A DNA stretch of 64,000 bases from Pseudoxanthomonas kaohsiungensis. GTDB taxonomy: Bacteria > Pseudomonadota > Gammaproteobacteria > Xanthomonadales > Xanthomonadaceae. Shown piece after piece: positions 17,913 to 28,225 of this stretch (position 1 is the first letter of the stretch; the number at the start of each line of letters is the position of its first letter). The translations under genes and the position numbers were made by a program. The notes below the pieces were generated by a model, which was not told where the DNA came from, made no database searches, and was given only the letters and a program-made list of their open reading frames with translations. Where the stretch lies: the NCBI RefSeq assembly GCF_010211765.1, contig NZ_PDWO01000010.1, positions 62,001 through 126,000 of the forward strand, read 5' to 3'.

Positions 17913-20192
17913 ATGGACCTGACCCGGCGCGACCTGCTCAAGGCGTCGGCCGCGGCCGCCGCTGGAACCGGTGCCCTGGCGGGCATCGGCGCCGGCAATG
18001 CCGTGGCGGCGGCGGCGGGTGCGACGGGCGCTGCGCGAGCGGACTCCACGCGGCCTGCCGATGCGTTGGTTGGTGCCGGCACCGAACCGCTGCGGCTGTG
18101 GTACCGGCGCCCTGCCACGCAATGGGTCGAGGCGTTGCCGCTGGGCAACGGCCGGCTCGGCGCGATGGTGTGGGGCGGTGGCAGGTACGAGCGGCTGCAG
18201 CTCAACAAAGACACGCTGTACGCCGGCGGGCCCTACGACCCGACCCCGCCGGATGCGCTGGCCGCGCTGCCGGAAGTGCGTCGGCTGCTGTTCGCCGGCC
18301 GCTACGCCGAAGCCCAGGCGCTGGCCAACGCGACGATGATGGGGCGGCCGAAGAAGCAGATGCCCTACCAGCCGCTGGGCGACCTGCGGCTCGACTTCCT
18401 CGAGATCTCCGACGTCAACGGCTACCGGCGCGAGCTGGACCTGGACCGCGCGCTGGCGACCAGCACGTTCGAGGCGCGCGGCCTGCAGCACCGGCGCGAG
18501 GTATTCGTCTCGCCGGTCGACCAGTGCGTGGCGGTGCGCCTGTCGGGCGACAAGAAGGGCCGGATCGGCCTGCGCATCGGCCTGGACTGCGACCATGCGG
18601 AATCGGGCGTCGTCGCCGACGGCGCCGACGGCCTGCTGCTGCGCGGACGCAATGGCGACGCTTTCGGCATCGAGGGCCGGTTGCGCTTCGCCGCGCGCCT
18701 GCGCGTGCTGCCGGTGGGCGGCAGGATGCGCCGCCTGGGCGATCGAATCGAGGTCGCGCGGGCCGATGAAGTCGTGCTGCTGCTCACCGGCGCCACCAGT
18801 TTCCGCCGCTTCGACGATATCGATGGCGATCCGGAAGCGATCACCCGCGTCCAGCTCGATGCGGCCTCCGGCAAGTCGTGGCAGCAGCTCCTCGACGCGC
18901 ACGTGGCCGCGCACCAGCGCCTGTTCCATCGCGTCGCGATCGACCTGGGGCGCACGCCCGAGGCGGTTGCCACGCTGCCTACCGACGAACGCGTGGCGCG
19001 CTTCGCGGACGGGGGCGATCCGGCGCTGGCCGCGCTGTACCACCAGTTCGGGCGCTACCTGCTGATCTGCTGTTCGCGGCCGGGCACCCAGCCGGCCAAC
19101 CTGCAGGGCATCTGGAACGACCTGCTGTCGCCGCCGTGGGAGAGCAAGTACACGATCAACATCAATACCGAGATGAACTACTGGCCGGCCGAGGCCAACG
19201 CGCTGGGCGAGTGCGTGGAGCCGCTGGAGCGGATGGTCGCCGAACTCGCCGAGGCGGGCGTGCAGACCGCGCGGGACATGTATGGCGCACCGGGCTGGGT
19301 CGTGCACCACAACACCGACCTGTGGCGGCGGAGCGCGCCGATCGACGGCGCCGAATGGGGCCTGTGGCCGACCGGCGGCGCCTGGCTGCTGCAACACCTG
19401 TGGGACCGCTGGGACTACGGGCGCGAGCCGGGCTACCTGCAGAAGGTCTGGCCGCTGTTCAAGGGGGCGGCGGAGTTCTTCGCCGCCACCCTGGTTGAGG
19501 ATCCGGACACCGGTGCGATGGTCACCGCGCCGTCGATCTCGCCGGAGAACGAGCATCCGTTCGGCGCCGCGCTGTGCGCCGGACCGTCGATGGATGCGCA
19601 GCTGCTGCGCGACCTGTTCGGCCAGTGCATCGAGATCGCCGGCCTGCTCGGGGTCGACGCGGCGCTGGCGCAGCGGCTGGCGGCGTTGCGCGACCGCCTG
19701 CCGCCGCACCGGATCGGCCGGGCAGGGCAGTTGCAGGAGTGGCAGCAGGACTGGGACATGGACGTGCCGGAGATCCACCACCGCCATGTCTCGCACCTGT
19801 ACGCGCTGCATCCGTCCAGCCAGATCAACGTGCGCGACACCCCCGGGCTGGCCGCCGCCGCGCGCCGCTCGCTGGAGATCCGTGGCGACGATGCCACCGG
19901 CTGGGGCATCGGCTGGCGCCTGAACCTGTGGGCGCGGCTGGGCGACGGCGAACACGCCTGGAAGGTACTGGCGATGCTGCTCAGTCCCTCGCGCACCTAT
20001 CCCAACCTGTTCGACGCCCACCCTCCGTTCCAGATCGACGGCAACTTCGGCGGCACCGCCGGCATCACCGAGATGCTGCTGCAGAGCTGGGGCGGAAGCG
20101 TGTTCCTGCTGCCCGCGCTGCCCGGCGCCTGGCCGGAGGGTCGCGTGCAGGGCCTGCGGGTGCGTGGCGCGGCGGGCGTGGACCTGGAGTAG
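17913..20192 (+). CDS. GH95 alpha-L-fucosidase, truncated at the C-terminus by an in-frame TAG
   Basis: A 759-residue enzyme with a Tat signal (TRRDLLKAS, residues 4-12) that would hydrolyse alpha-1,2-fucose from xyloglucan side chains. Family residues are present: Asn416 and Asn418 (NINTEMNYW), a likely acid Glu545 (SPENEH) and Asp709 (DGNFGG). The frame ends at TAG (20190-20192) directly after GVDLE. Reading through gives 49 more in-frame codons (ADGQLRRARIASDRGGRYRI and onward) up to TGA at 20340-20342, a plausible end of the GH95 C-terminal beta domain. TGG to TAG is the simplest explanation, either a real nonsense mutation or a sequence error. The catalytic domain is complete, so activity may be kept. 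Confidence 0.88.
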   Translation: MDLTRRDLLKASAAAAAGTGALAGIGAGNAVAAAAGATGAARADSTRPADALVGAGTEPLRLWYRRPATQWVEALPLGNGRLGAMVWGGGRYERLQLNKDTLYAGGPYDPTPPDALAALPEVRRLLFAGRYAEAQALANATMMGRPKKQMPYQPLGDLRLDFLEISDVNGYRRELDLDRALATSTFEARGLQHRREVFVSPVDQCVAVRLSGDKKGRIGLRIGLDCDHAESGVVADGADGLLLRGRNGDAFGIEGRLRFAARLRVLPVGGRMRRLGDRIEVARADEVVLLLTGATSFRRFDDIDGDPEAITRVQLDAASGKSWQQLLDAHVAAHQRLFHRVAIDLGRTPEAVATLPTDERVARFADGGDPALAALYHQFGRYLLICCSRPGTQPANLQGIWNDLLSPPWESKYTININTEMNYWPAEANALGECVEPLERMVAELAEAGVQTARDMYGAPGWVVHHNTDLWRRSAPIDGAEWGLWPTGGAWLLQHLWDRWDYGREPGYLQKVWPLFKGAAEFFAATLVEDPDTGAMVTAPSISPENEHPFGAALCAGPSMDAQLLRDLFGQCIEIAGLLGVDAALAQRLAALRDRLPPHRIGRAGQLQEWQQDWDMDVPEIHHRHVSHLYALHPSSQINVRDTPGLAAAARRSLEIRGDDATGWGIGWRLNLWARLGDGEHAWKVLAMLLSPSRTYPNLFDAHPPFQIDGNFGGTAGITEMLLQSWGGSVFLLPALPGAWPEGRVQGLRVRGAAGVDLE

Positions 20193-20342
20193 GCGGACGG
20201 GCAACTGCGCCGGGCGCGGATCGCGAGCGACCGCGGCGGGCGATACCGGATCGAGTACCGCGGACAGGCCGTGGACCTGGAGCTGGCGCCAGGCCAGGCG
20301 GCCGGGTTGGCCTGGCGTGGCGGGAGGTTGCAGCGGGCGTGA
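20193..20342 (+). pseudogene. Detached C-terminal coding tail of GH95
   Basis: These 50 codons continue the GH95 frame beyond the TAG at 20190-20192 and end at a TGA. The translation keeps the composition and beta-strand pattern of a GH95 C-terminus (GRYRIEYRGQAVDLELAPGQ). It has no start codon or ribosome binding site of its own, so it is untranslated unless the TAG is suppressed or is an error. Confidence 0.7.
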
Positions 20343-20779
20343 CCGTGGCCGGGACGGGCGCGGTCACAGGACCGGCCGGCCCAGCTCGAAGAGGCTGCGC
20401 GCACCCCGGACCGCCCGGCGATTTCCGCGTGCGTTCCATGCTGCAGCGCCGCGGCGGCCCGCCCTGGGCAGCCATGGGTCTTCGCTTGCCCTGGACCGCG
20501 GCCGACGGCTGACACATTCACCTGGAACGGATGACGACAGCGCTGCCATTGAGGATAAGCTGTGCCGCGCCAGTCCGCTCGACGGGACTGTGCCGCGGGG
20601 CCGGCGGGCAGGAATGGCGGCCGGCCCTGCACCGCTGCACCGGGGGATCCGTGAGGGCGGGTCCGTGCGTTTGAGGGGTCCGCAGTCGCGGGCAGTTGGG
20701 GCCGTCCGCGCGGGCGGACCGTGGGGGAGGGCGCACCGGCCTGCCGGTGCGGAAGACCAATACGACGACAAGGGTTCGA
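20343..20779 (+). promoter_or_regulatory. Intergenic region before sugar porter, with weak LacI-type site
   Basis: This 437-base gap holds no gene I can support. A near-palindrome GACAGCGCTGCC (20536-20547, one mismatched pair) shares the AGCGCT centre with the operator at 2254-2271. CATTGAGGATAAGC (20547-20560) faintly resembles the locus box. The gap probably contains the porter's promoter, but I cannot place -35 and -10 elements with confidence. Confidence 0.35.
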
Positions 20780-22213
20780 ATGAGCAGTCCATCCATCGCC
20801 GGCCAGTCGGCCGCGCATAGCGGGGAGAACACCCGCTTCATCATCCTGATCAGCCTGGTCGCCACCATCGGCGGCTTCCTGTTCGGTTACGACAGCGGCG
20901 TCATCAACGGCACCGTCGACGGCCTGAAGCTGGCCTTCGGCTCCGATGCGGCGGTCACCGGCTTCAACGTGGCCTCGATGCTGCTGGGCTGCGCGATCGG
21001 CGCGTGGTTCGCCGGCACCCTGGCCGACCGCTATGGCCGCCGCACCATGCTGCTGTGGTCGGCGGTGTTCTTCCTGGTCTCGGCCTGGGGTTCGGGCATC
21101 GCCACCTCGTCACTGGAATTCGTGGTCTACCGCGTGATCGGCGGCTTCGCCGTCGGCGCGGCCAGCGTCATGGCCCCGGCCTACATCAGCGAGGTCGCCC
21201 CGGCGCGCTACCGCGGCCGCCTGGCCACGGTGCAGCAGATCGCGATCATTTCCGGCCTGTTCTTCTCGTTCCTCAGCAACTACCTGCTGGCCAGGATGGC
21301 GGGCGCGTCGACCGAGGTGCTGTGGCTGGGCTTCGAAGCCTGGCGCTGGATGTTCTGGGCCGAGATACTGCCGGCCGCGCTGTTCCTGGTCGCGCTGTTC
21401 TTCATCCCGGAGAGCCCGCGCTACCTGGTGGCGCGCGGCCTGCGCGAACGCGCCTCGTCGGTGCTTGCGCGCCTCTATGGCGCGGTCCAGGGCGAGCGCA
21501 CGCTCGTTGAGATCGATGCGTCGCTGGCCAAGGACCACCATCGTCCGCGGCTGTCGGACCTGGTCAACAAGGCCACCGGCAGGATCCGCCCGATCGTGTG
21601 GGTCGGCATCGGCCTGGCCACGTTCCAGCAGTTCGTCGGCATCAACGTGGTGTTCTACTACGGCGCGGTGCTCTGGCAGGCGGTCGGTTTCTCCGAGAAC
21701 GACGCGCTGCTGATCAACGTGCTGTCCGGCGCCTTGAGCATCGGCGCGTGCCTGGTGACCGTGGCCCTGGTCGACAAGGTCGGGCGCAAGCCGCTGCTGT
21801 GGGTCGGCTCGGTCGGCATGGCCGTCAGCCTGGCGCTGGTGACCTGGGCGTTCGCGACCGGCGGCCTGGACGCGGCCGGCAAGCTGCAGCTGACGCCGTC
21901 GATGGGCACCCTGGCGCTGGTGGCCGCCAACGTCTACGTGATCTTCTTCAACGTGTCCTGGGGCCCGGTGATGTGGGTGATGCTGGGCGAGATGTTCCCG
22001 AACCAGATCCGCGGCTCGGGCCTGGCCGTGGCCGGACTGGCGCAGTGGACCGCCAACTTCCTGATCACCTGGACCTTCCCGATGCTGCTGACCGGCATCG
22101 GCCTGGCCGGCGCGTACGGCATCTACACGGCGTTCGCCGTGCTGTCGGTGTTCTTCGTGCTGCGCTTCGTGCACGAGACCAAGGGCAAGGAGCTGGAGCA
22201 GATGGAAGGCTGA
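20780..22213 (+). CDS. MFS sugar porter (sugar:proton symporter)
   Basis: A 477-residue, 12-helix inner-membrane transporter of the sugar porter family (XylE/GLUT type). Family signatures are visible: GGFLFGYDSGVINGT in helix 1, DRYGRR between helices 2 and 3, PESPRYL after helix 6, QQFVGINVVFYYG in helix 7, DKVGRKPLL between helices 8 and 9, and GPVMWVMLGEMFP in helix 10. The ATG at 20780 with AAGGG upstream is chosen over an upstream in-frame ATG because only the later one gives the usual short N-terminus. It likely imports xylose, galactose, glucose or fucose released in the periplasm. The exact sugar cannot be told. Confidence 0.88.
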   Translation: MSSPSIAGQSAAHSGENTRFIILISLVATIGGFLFGYDSGVINGTVDGLKLAFGSDAAVTGFNVASMLLGCAIGAWFAGTLADRYGRRTMLLWSAVFFLVSAWGSGIATSSLEFVVYRVIGGFAVGAASVMAPAYISEVAPARYRGRLATVQQIAIISGLFFSFLSNYLLARMAGASTEVLWLGFEAWRWMFWAEILPAALFLVALFFIPESPRYLVARGLRERASSVLARLYGAVQGERTLVEIDASLAKDHHRPRLSDLVNKATGRIRPIVWVGIGLATFQQFVGINVVFYYGAVLWQAVGFSENDALLINVLSGALSIGACLVTVALVDKVGRKPLLWVGSVGMAVSLALVTWAFATGGLDAAGKLQLTPSMGTLALVAANVYVIFFNVSWGPVMWVMLGEMFPNQIRGSGLAVAGLAQWTANFLITWTFPMLLTGIGLAGAYGIYTAFAVLSVFFVLRFVHETKGKELEQMEG

Positions 22214-22360
22214 TTGCCTTCCGGGCGGCCCGGTGGTCCACGCCGCCGGGCTGCTCCGGACGGAACCGGGGGCGTCTTCACGCGGACCGGCCCGACCCGG
22301 GGCCGGTCCACTCCGGGCAGTCCGCCCGGAACGGGCCACCTGGCCCGGAAAAACAAAAAA

Positions 22361-22382
22361 GCCCCGCGACGCGGGGCTTTTT
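22361..22382. terminator. Bidirectional intrinsic terminator
   Basis: A 7-bp GC stem (GCCCCGC, loop GAC, GCGGGGC) is flanked by six A residues on the left and five T residues on the right. It can therefore stop transcription of the porter gene from the left and of the tRNA gene from the right. Confidence 0.88.
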
Positions 22383-22403
22383 CTTGTGCTTCAGCCGGCG
22401 AAG

Positions 22404-22478
22404 TGGCGCTCCCTAGGGGACTCGAACCCCTGTTTTAGCCTTGAGAGGGCCACGTCCTAACCACTAGACGAAGGGAGC
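22404..22478 (-). tRNA. tRNA-Glu (anticodon CUC)
   Basis: On the minus strand a full cloverleaf is visible. The acceptor stem is GCTCCCT with AGGGAGC, followed by discriminator G and an encoded CCA. The D arm is GTCTAGTGGTTAGGAC, the anticodon loop CTCTCAA within the stem TGGCC/GGCTA, and the T arm CAGGGGTTCGAGTCCCCTA-like. The anticodon CTC reads GAG glutamate codons, very frequent in this high-GC genome. It faces the porter gene across a terminator. Confidence 0.95.
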
Positions 22479-22566
22479 GTTGAGGGTGTCGCCGGCGAAG
22501 GCGCGCTAGTATATTCACGCGCCCGCCGGACGGCAATCCGGCCGGACCGGTCCCGTTCACGGAAGC

Positions 22567-23910
22567 ATGCCCATCAATCCGCACCCCCTCCCGCACCCCG
22601 TCCTGCGCAGCATTCCGCGCGAGCAGCACGTCATCTCCCGCCGGGACATCAGTCCCAACGCACTGCGCGTGCTCTACCGCCTGCGCGAGGGCGGCTTCGG
22701 CGCCTACCTGGTCGGCGGGGCCGTGCGCGACCTGCTGCTGGGCCTGCACCCCAAGGATTTCGACGTCGCCACCGACGCCACGCCCGAGCAGGTCAAGTCG
22801 CTGTTTCGCAACTGCCGCCTGATCGGCCGGCGCTTCCGCCTGGCCCACGTGGTCTACGGCCGCGAGATCATCGAGGTGGCCACCTTCCGCGCCAACAGCG
22901 ACGACGGCAGCGGCGACCGCGAGCTGGAGGACGGGCGCCTGGTCCGCGACAACGTCTACGGCACGATCGAGGACGACGCGATCCGCCGCGACTTCACCTG
23001 CAACGCGCTGTACTACGCGATCGAGGACTTCTCGGTGCGCGACTACGTCGGCGGCTACGAGGACGTGCAGGCCCGGGTCATGCGCCTGATCGGCGACCCG
23101 GAGACCCGCTACCGCGAGGACCCGGTGCGCATGCTGCGCGCGGTGCGCCTGGCGGCCAAGCTGGAGTTCACCATCGAGCCGGCCACCGCCGCGCCGATCC
23201 CGCTGCTGGCGCCGCTGCTGGGCGAGGCCGCGCCGGCGCGCCTGTTCGAGGAAATGCTCAAGCTGTTCCTGTCCGGGCATGCGGTGGCCAGCTTCGAGCA
23301 CCTGGAGGCGCACGGGCTGCTGGGCGCGCTGCTGCCGGAAACGGCCGCCGCGCTGCGTTCCAACCGCAGCGGCGCGCTGCGGCGCATGCTCGTCCAGGGC
23401 CTGGCCAACACCGATGCGCGGGTGGCTGCCGACGAGCCGGTCTCGCCGGCGTTCCTGTTCGCGCTGCTGCTGTGGCCGGCCTATTGCCGCGCCCTGGCCG
23501 GGCTGCAGGCGCAGGGCATGCATGCCGAGGAGGCGCAGCGCCGGGCGGCCGACCGGGTGACCCTGCACCAGGTGCAGACGATCGCGCTGCCCAAGCGCTT
23601 CTCGCTGCCGATGCAGGAGATCTGGCTGCTGCAGCAACGCTTCTCCTCGCGCCAGCGCAAGCGGGTGTTCCGCCTGCTGGCCAACCCGCGGTTCCGGGCG
23701 GCGTTCGATTTCCTGGTCCTTCGCCTGGCCGCGTCCGATTCCCACGCCGCCGACGTGGAGTTCTGGCGGCAGGCCCAGCTCAGCTCCGGCGACGAACTGT
23801 CGGCCAACCTGGAAGCGGCCGGTGCGGCGGGCGATGGCGAGGGCGACGACGCGCCCACGCGCCGTCGCCGCCGTCGCCGTCGCCGGCCGGCCACCGCATC
23901 GGCCGAATGA
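22567..23910 (+). CDS. pcnB: Poly(A) polymerase I
   Basis: A 447-residue class II nucleotidyltransferase that adds poly(A) tails to RNA 3' ends, promoting decay in the cytoplasm. The nucleotidyltransferase core is at the start (YLVGGAVRDLLLGLHPKDFDVATD, with metal-binding aspartates at about 64 and 66). REDPVRMLRAVRLAAKL follows, and an Arg-rich C-terminal tail ([10 protein letters not shown]) is typical of PcnB rather than CCA-adding enzyme. Linkage to folK is the usual proteobacterial arrangement. Its stop overlaps the folK start as ATGA. Confidence 0.95.
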   Translation: MPINPHPLPHPVLRSIPREQHVISRRDISPNALRVLYRLREGGFGAYLVGGAVRDLLLGLHPKDFDVATDATPEQVKSLFRNCRLIGRRFRLAHVVYGREIIEVATFRANSDDGSGDRELEDGRLVRDNVYGTIEDDAIRRDFTCNALYYAIEDFSVRDYVGGYEDVQARVMRLIGDPETRYREDPVRMLRAVRLAAKLEFTIEPATAAPIPLLAPLLGEAAPARLFEEMLKLFLSGHAVASFEHLEAHGLLGALLPETAAALRSNRSGALRRMLVQGLANTDARVAADEPVSPAFLFALLLWPAYCRALAGLQAQGMHAEEAQRRAADRVTLHQVQTIALPKRFSLPMQEIWLLQQRFSSRQRKRVFRLLANPRFRAAFDFLVLRLAASDSHAADVEFWRQAQLSSGDELSANLEAAGAAGDGEGDDAPTRRRRRRRRRPATASAE

Positions 23911-24428
23911 CCGCCGCGCTCGACGGCGTTCGCGCCTGCATTGGCCTGGGCGCCAACCTGGGCCAGCCGACGCTGGCCCTGCGGCATGCCGCCGACGCGC
24001 TGGCTGCGCTGCCGGAAACGCACCTGCTGGCGCTTTCCCGCTTCTACCGGACCCCGGCCTGGGGCCGCGTGGACCAGCCCGATTTCATCAACGCCGCTGC
24101 GCTGGTACATACCCGCCTGGCGCCGGAGGTCCTGCTCGAGTCGCTGCTGCGGATCGAGCGCGAGGCCGGCCGCGAACGCGGGCCGGAGTCGCGCTGGGGG
24201 CCACGGGTGCTCGACCTCGACCTGCTGCTCTACGGCGGCCAGGTGATCGACCGGCCCGGCCTGCGGGTACCGCATCCGCACCTGCACGAGCGCGCGTTCG
24301 CCCTGGTGCCGCTGGCCGAGGTCGCCGCCGCCGAACCCTTCCCCGGCCATGGCACCGTGGCCGAGGCGCTGCGTGCGATCGACGGTACGGGCGTGGAGCC
24401 GGTGCAGGGCGTGGCTGGAATGGACTGA
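23907..24428 (+). CDS. folK: 2-amino-4-hydroxy-6-hydroxymethyldihydropteridine pyrophosphokinase
   Basis: A 173-residue HPPK that transfers pyrophosphate from ATP to the pterin in folate synthesis. Motifs: GLGANLG near the start, FYRTPAWGRVDQPDFINAA, the signature RWGPRVLDLDLLLYG, and PHPHLHERAFALVPLAE. The ATG overlapping the pcnB stop by 4 bases (23907) gives a protein of family length and implies translational coupling. Confidence 0.95.
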   Translation: MTAALDGVRACIGLGANLGQPTLALRHAADALAALPETHLLALSRFYRTPAWGRVDQPDFINAAALVHTRLAPEVLLESLLRIEREAGRERGPESRWGPRVLDLDLLLYGGQVIDRPGLRVPHPHLHERAFALVPLAEVAAAEPFPGHGTVAEALRAIDGTGVEPVQGVAGMD

Positions 24429-24525
24429 TCCGGGTGCCGGGCGGGCGATGGCCTGTCCTTTGCCGGTCCCTGGGCGATAATGCCGGGCTTGCCGGACCGG
24501 CCGCGCGCCGCAGGCCCCCCACGAG

Positions 24526-25350
24526 ATGCCGCCGATGAGCGTACATGCCGAGCAGAAGCCCTGGACCGTGCCCGCGCTGGCCGAAGCCAAGCGCCAGGGC
24601 CGCCGACTGGCGATGCTGACCGCCTACGACGCCGGCTTCGCCCGGGTGCTGGATGCCAACGGCATCGACCTGGTCCTGGTGGGCGATTCGCTGGGCATGG
24701 TCGTGCAGGGGCACGGCTCGACCCTGCCGGTCACCGTGGCCGACATGGCCTACCACACCGCCGCGGTGGCCCGGGTGCTGAAGCGGGCCCTGCTGGTATC
24801 CGACCTGCCGTTCCAGTCCGATGCCACCCCCGAGCGCGCGCTGGATGCGTCGATGGCCCTGCTCCAGGCCGGTGCGCAGATGGTCAAGCTGGAAGGCGCC
24901 GGTCACAAGCTCGATGTGGTCCGCTTCCTGGCCGCGCGCGACATCCCGGTCTGCTCGCACCTGGGCCTGACCCCGCAGTCGGTGCTCAAGCTGGGCGGCT
25001 TCAAGGTGCAGGGGCGCGAGGAGAAGGCCGCGGCGCAACTGCTGGCCGATGCCCGGGCCGCGGTGGAAGCCGGCGCCTCGCTGCTGGTGCTCGAGTGCGT
25101 GCCGACCCCGCTGGCGCAGAAGATCACCGCCGCCGTCTCCGTGCCCACCATCGGTATTGGTGCCGGCCCGCATTGCGACGGCCAGGTGCTGGTGCTGCAC
25201 GACTTCCTCGGACTGGACAGCGGCCACCGCCGCCCGCGCTTCGTCAAGGACTTCCTCGCCGAAGGCGGTTCGGTCGCCGGCGCAGTGAGCGCCTATGCCG
25301 ATGCCGTGCGCGACGGCAGCTTCCCCGATGCCGCCCACGCCTACGCCTGA
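24526..25350 (+). CDS. panB: 3-methyl-2-oxobutanoate hydroxymethyltransferase (ketopantoate hydroxymethyltransferase)
   Basis: A 274-residue TIM-barrel enzyme, first step of pantothenate synthesis, transferring a hydroxymethyl group from methylene-THF to ketoisovalerate. Motifs: [25 protein letters not shown], the metal-binding [25 protein letters not shown] and ECVP near the catalytic glutamate, then [19 protein letters not shown]. Either ATG 24526 or ATG 24535 could be the start; the difference is three residues. It leads the panB-panC-panD-pgi series. Confidence 0.95.
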   Translation: MPPMSVHAEQKPWTVPALAEAKRQGRRLAMLTAYDAGFARVLDANGIDLVLVGDSLGMVVQGHGSTLPVTVADMAYHTAAVARVLKRALLVSDLPFQSDATPERALDASMALLQAGAQMVKLEGAGHKLDVVRFLAARDIPVCSHLGLTPQSVLKLGGFKVQGREEKAAAQLLADARAAVEAGASLLVLECVPTPLAQKITAAVSVPTIGIGAGPHCDGQVLVLHDFLGLDSGHRRPRFVKDFLAEGGSVAGAVSAYADAVRDGSFPDAAHAYA

Positions 25351-25386
25351 GCCCACGCGCCGCCCCACGCCGAGACGAACCGGACC

Positions 25387-26229
25387 ATGATCGAAACCAT
25401 CACCGAACTGGCGGCGCTGCGCGAGCGCGTGCGTGGCTGGCGGCGCGACGGCCTGCGGGTGGGCTTCGTGCCGACCATGGGCAACCTGCACGCCGGCCAT
25501 TATTCGCTGGTCATGCTGGCCCGGCAGTACGCCGACCGCGTGGTGTCGAGCGTGTTCGTCAACCCGACCCAGTTCGGGCCGAACGAGGACTTCACCCGCT
25601 ATCCGCGGACGCCCGATGCCGACACGGCTGGCCTGGAGGGCGCCGGCTGCGACGTGCTGTGGCTGCCGACGGTGGAATCGATGTATCCGTTCGGCGTGGA
25701 GCTGGCCTCGCGCATCCGCGTGCCCGGCGTGAGCGCGGTGCTGGAGGGCGAGTGCCGGCCGGGCCATTTCGACGGCGTGTGCACCGTGGTCAGCCGCCTG
25801 TTCAACCAGGTGCAGCCGGACGTGGCCGCGTTCGGCAAGAAGGACTACCAGCAGCTGGCGGTGATCCGGCAGCTGGTCGCCGACCTGCAGTTCCCGATCG
25901 AGATCCTCGGCGGCGGCATCGTGCGCGAGGCCGACGGCCTGGCCATGAGTTCGCGCAACCAGTACCTGGGCGCGGACGATCGCCCGCGCGCGGCCACCAT
26001 CCACCGCGTGCTGCGCGACATGCGCGAGGCGCATCTGGCCGGCGCGCCGCGCGCGGTGGTGCAGGCGCAGGCGGCCGAACAGCTGCGCCAGGCCGGGTTC
26101 GTGGTGGACTACGCGACCCTGCGCCGGCCGGACCTGTCCGAACCGCTGGACGGCGAAGCCGGGCCGAAGGTCGCGCTCGTCGCCGCGCGGCTGGGCACAA
26201 CCCGGCTTATCGACAACCTCGAATTCTGA
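25387..26229 (+). CDS. panC: Pantothenate synthetase
   Basis: A 280-residue ligase joining pantoate and beta-alanine with ATP. HIGH-type nucleotide-binding motif [14 protein letters not shown] is near the N-terminus. [36 protein letters not shown] and MSSRNQYL are also visible, all diagnostic of PanC. It lies 36 bases after panB, and the gap to panD is 98 bases. Confidence 0.95.
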   Translation: MIETITELAALRERVRGWRRDGLRVGFVPTMGNLHAGHYSLVMLARQYADRVVSSVFVNPTQFGPNEDFTRYPRTPDADTAGLEGAGCDVLWLPTVESMYPFGVELASRIRVPGVSAVLEGECRPGHFDGVCTVVSRLFNQVQPDVAAFGKKDYQQLAVIRQLVADLQFPIEILGGGIVREADGLAMSSRNQYLGADDRPRAATIHRVLRDMREAHLAGAPRAVVQAQAAEQLRQAGFVVDYATLRRPDLSEPLDGEAGPKVALVAARLGTTRLIDNLEF

Positions 26230-26327
26230 GCCGGCATCCGCCGGTGGCCATCGGCGCGACGCGCGCCATCGTTTCCAGTGCAACGCCTGCCGCGTTGCTA
26301 CCATCCACGAAAGAATTGGACGTCCCG

Positions 26328-26708
26328 ATGCACCTGACCCTGCTGAAAGCCAAGATCCACCGCGCCACCGTCACCCACTCCGAGCTCAACTACGAAGGCT
26401 CGGTGGCGATCGACGGCCTGCTGCTCGATGCCACCGGCATCCGCGAGTTCGAGCAGGTGCATGTTTGGGACGTCACCAATGGCAGCCGCTTCACCACCTA
26501 TGCCATCCGCGCCGACGAAGGCAGCGGCATCATCTCGCTCAATGGCGGCGCCGCGCGCCACGTGCAGGTGGGCGACCTGGTGATCATCGCCGCGTTCGCC
26601 CAGCTCGACGCCAACGAAGCCGCCACGTTCAAGCCCGACCTGGTCTACGTGGACGCCGGCAACCGCATCACCCACACCAACCACTCCATCCCCAAGCAGG
26701 CCGCCTGA
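26328..26708 (+). CDS. panD: Aspartate 1-decarboxylase precursor
   Basis: A 126-residue pyruvoyl enzyme that makes beta-alanine for pantothenate. The self-cleavage site Gly24-Ser25 is intact in NYEGSVAID, so the serine can become the pyruvoyl cofactor. Length and the N-terminal [16 protein letters not shown] match the family exactly, which fixes the start at 26328. Its stop overlaps the pgi start by one base. Confidence 0.96.
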   Translation: MHLTLLKAKIHRATVTHSELNYEGSVAIDGLLLDATGIREFEQVHVWDVTNGSRFTTYAIRADEGSGIISLNGGAARHVQVGDLVIIAAFAQLDANEAATFKPDLVYVDAGNRITHTNHSIPKQAA

Positions 26709-28222
26709 TGTCCGCATCCGCTTCCGGTTTCGACGATCTCCAGTCCCACGCCGCGCGCCTGTCCGGCGCCAGCATCGCCGGGCTGCTGAAGGACGAACCG
26801 GGGCGGATCGAAGCGCAGGCCCTGCAGGTCGGGCCGCTGTACGCGACCTTCGCCCGCCAGCGTTACGACGCCCGGGCGTGGGAGGCGCTGCTGGCGCTGG
26901 GCCGGCAGCGCGACCTCGCCGGGGCGTTCCGGCGGCTGTTCGATGGCGAGAAGATCAATGTCACCGAAGGCCGCGCCGTGCTGCACACCGCGCTGCGCGG
27001 CGACCTGTCGCAGGCACCGGCCGCGCGCGAGGCCCATGCCGTCGCGGCGGAGGTGCGCCAGCGCATGCGCGGCCTGGTCGAGGCGCTGGCGGCGAGCGAC
27101 GTCACCGACATCGTCAGCGTCGGCATCGGCGGCTCGGACCTGGGGCCGCGGCTGGTGGTCGACGCCCTGCGCGGCCCGCTGCCGGGCCGCTTCCGCGTGC
27201 ACTTCATTTCCAACGTCGACGGCGCCGCCGCGCAGCGCGTGCTCGCGCCGCTGGACCCCAAGCGCACCGCCGCGATCTTCATCTCCAAGACCTTCGGCAC
27301 CCAGGAAACGCTGCTCAACGGCGCGATCGTGCGCGACTGGCTCGGCGGCAGCGAGCGCATCTACGCGGTCAGCGCCAACCCCGGGCGCGCCGCCGCGTCG
27401 TTCGACATCGCCGCCGAGCGCGTGCTGCCGATGTGGGACTGGGTCGGTGGCCGCTATTCGCTGTGGTCGGCGGTCGGCTTCCCGATCGCGCTGGCGATCG
27501 GCATGGACGGCTTCGAGGAGCTGCTTGCCGGCGCGGCGCAGTTCGATGCGCATGCGCTGCAGGTGCCGCTGGACTCCAACCTGGCCGTGCGCCACGGGCT
27601 GGCCGCGGTGTGGAACCGCAATGCGCTGGGCCTGGCCTCGCACGCAGTGATGACCTACGACCAGCGCCTGGCGCTGCTGCCGGCCTACCTGCAGCAGCTG
27701 GTGATGGAATCGCTGGGCAAGCGCGTGCGGCTGGACGGCAGCCCCGTCGCCGCCGACACCGTGCCGGTGTGGTGGGGCGGGGCGGGCACCGACGTGCAGC
27801 ACAGCTTCTTCCAGGCCCTGCACCAGGGCACCGGGATCGTGCCGGCCGATTTCGTCGGTACCGTGCGCAACGACGATCCGTATGCGGCCAACCACGAGGC
27901 GCTGCTGTCCAACCTGCTGGCGCAGACCGAAGCGCTGGCCAACGGCCAGGACAGCGGCGATCCGCACAAGGTCTATCCGGGCGGGCGGCCGAGCACGACG
28001 ATCCTGCTCGACGCGCTGACGCCGCAGTCGCTGGGCGCGCTGCTGGCCATGTACGAGCACAGCGTCTACGTGCAGTCGGTGGTGTGGGGCATCAATGCGT
28101 TCGACCAGTTCGGCGTGGAGCTGGGCAAGCAGGTCGCCAATGCGCTGCTGCCGGCCTTGCGCGGCGAGTCCAAGGCCACCGACCCGGTGACCGCAGCGCT
28201 GATCGCGCGCCTGCGCGGCTGA
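26708..28222 (+). CDS. pgi: Glucose-6-phosphate isomerase
   Basis: A 504-residue SIS-domain isomerase interconverting glucose 6-phosphate and fructose 6-phosphate. Visible motifs: [58 protein letters not shown] (PGI signature 1 region), [16 protein letters not shown]-like substrate site and [17 protein letters not shown] (signature 2). It starts on the last base of the panD stop, so it is co-translated with the pantothenate genes. Strand and spacing make it the last gene of that operon. Confidence 0.95.
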   Translation: MSASASGFDDLQSHAARLSGASIAGLLKDEPGRIEAQALQVGPLYATFARQRYDARAWEALLALGRQRDLAGAFRRLFDGEKINVTEGRAVLHTALRGDLSQAPAAREAHAVAAEVRQRMRGLVEALAASDVTDIVSVGIGGSDLGPRLVVDALRGPLPGRFRVHFISNVDGAAAQRVLAPLDPKRTAAIFISKTFGTQETLLNGAIVRDWLGGSERIYAVSANPGRAAASFDIAAERVLPMWDWVGGRYSLWSAVGFPIALAIGMDGFEELLAGAAQFDAHALQVPLDSNLAVRHGLAAVWNRNALGLASHAVMTYDQRLALLPAYLQQLVMESLGKRVRLDGSPVAADTVPVWWGGAGTDVQHSFFQALHQGTGIVPADFVGTVRNDDPYAANHEALLSNLLAQTEALANGQDSGDPHKVYPGGRPSTTILLDALTPQSLGALLAMYEHSVYVQSVVWGINAFDQFGVELGKQVANALLPALRGESKATDPVTAALIARLRG

Positions 28223-28225
28223 CGC

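Noticed and set aside
20190-20192. Programmed recoding of the GH95 TAG (pyrrolysine or suppression)
   Set aside because: No pyrrolysine system is expected in this bacterial group and no recoding signal is visible; mutation or sequence error is simpler.
20343-20779. Small genes in the gap before the sugar porter
   Set aside because: Frames present have no ribosome binding site and mirror GC bias only; nothing protein-like was recognised.
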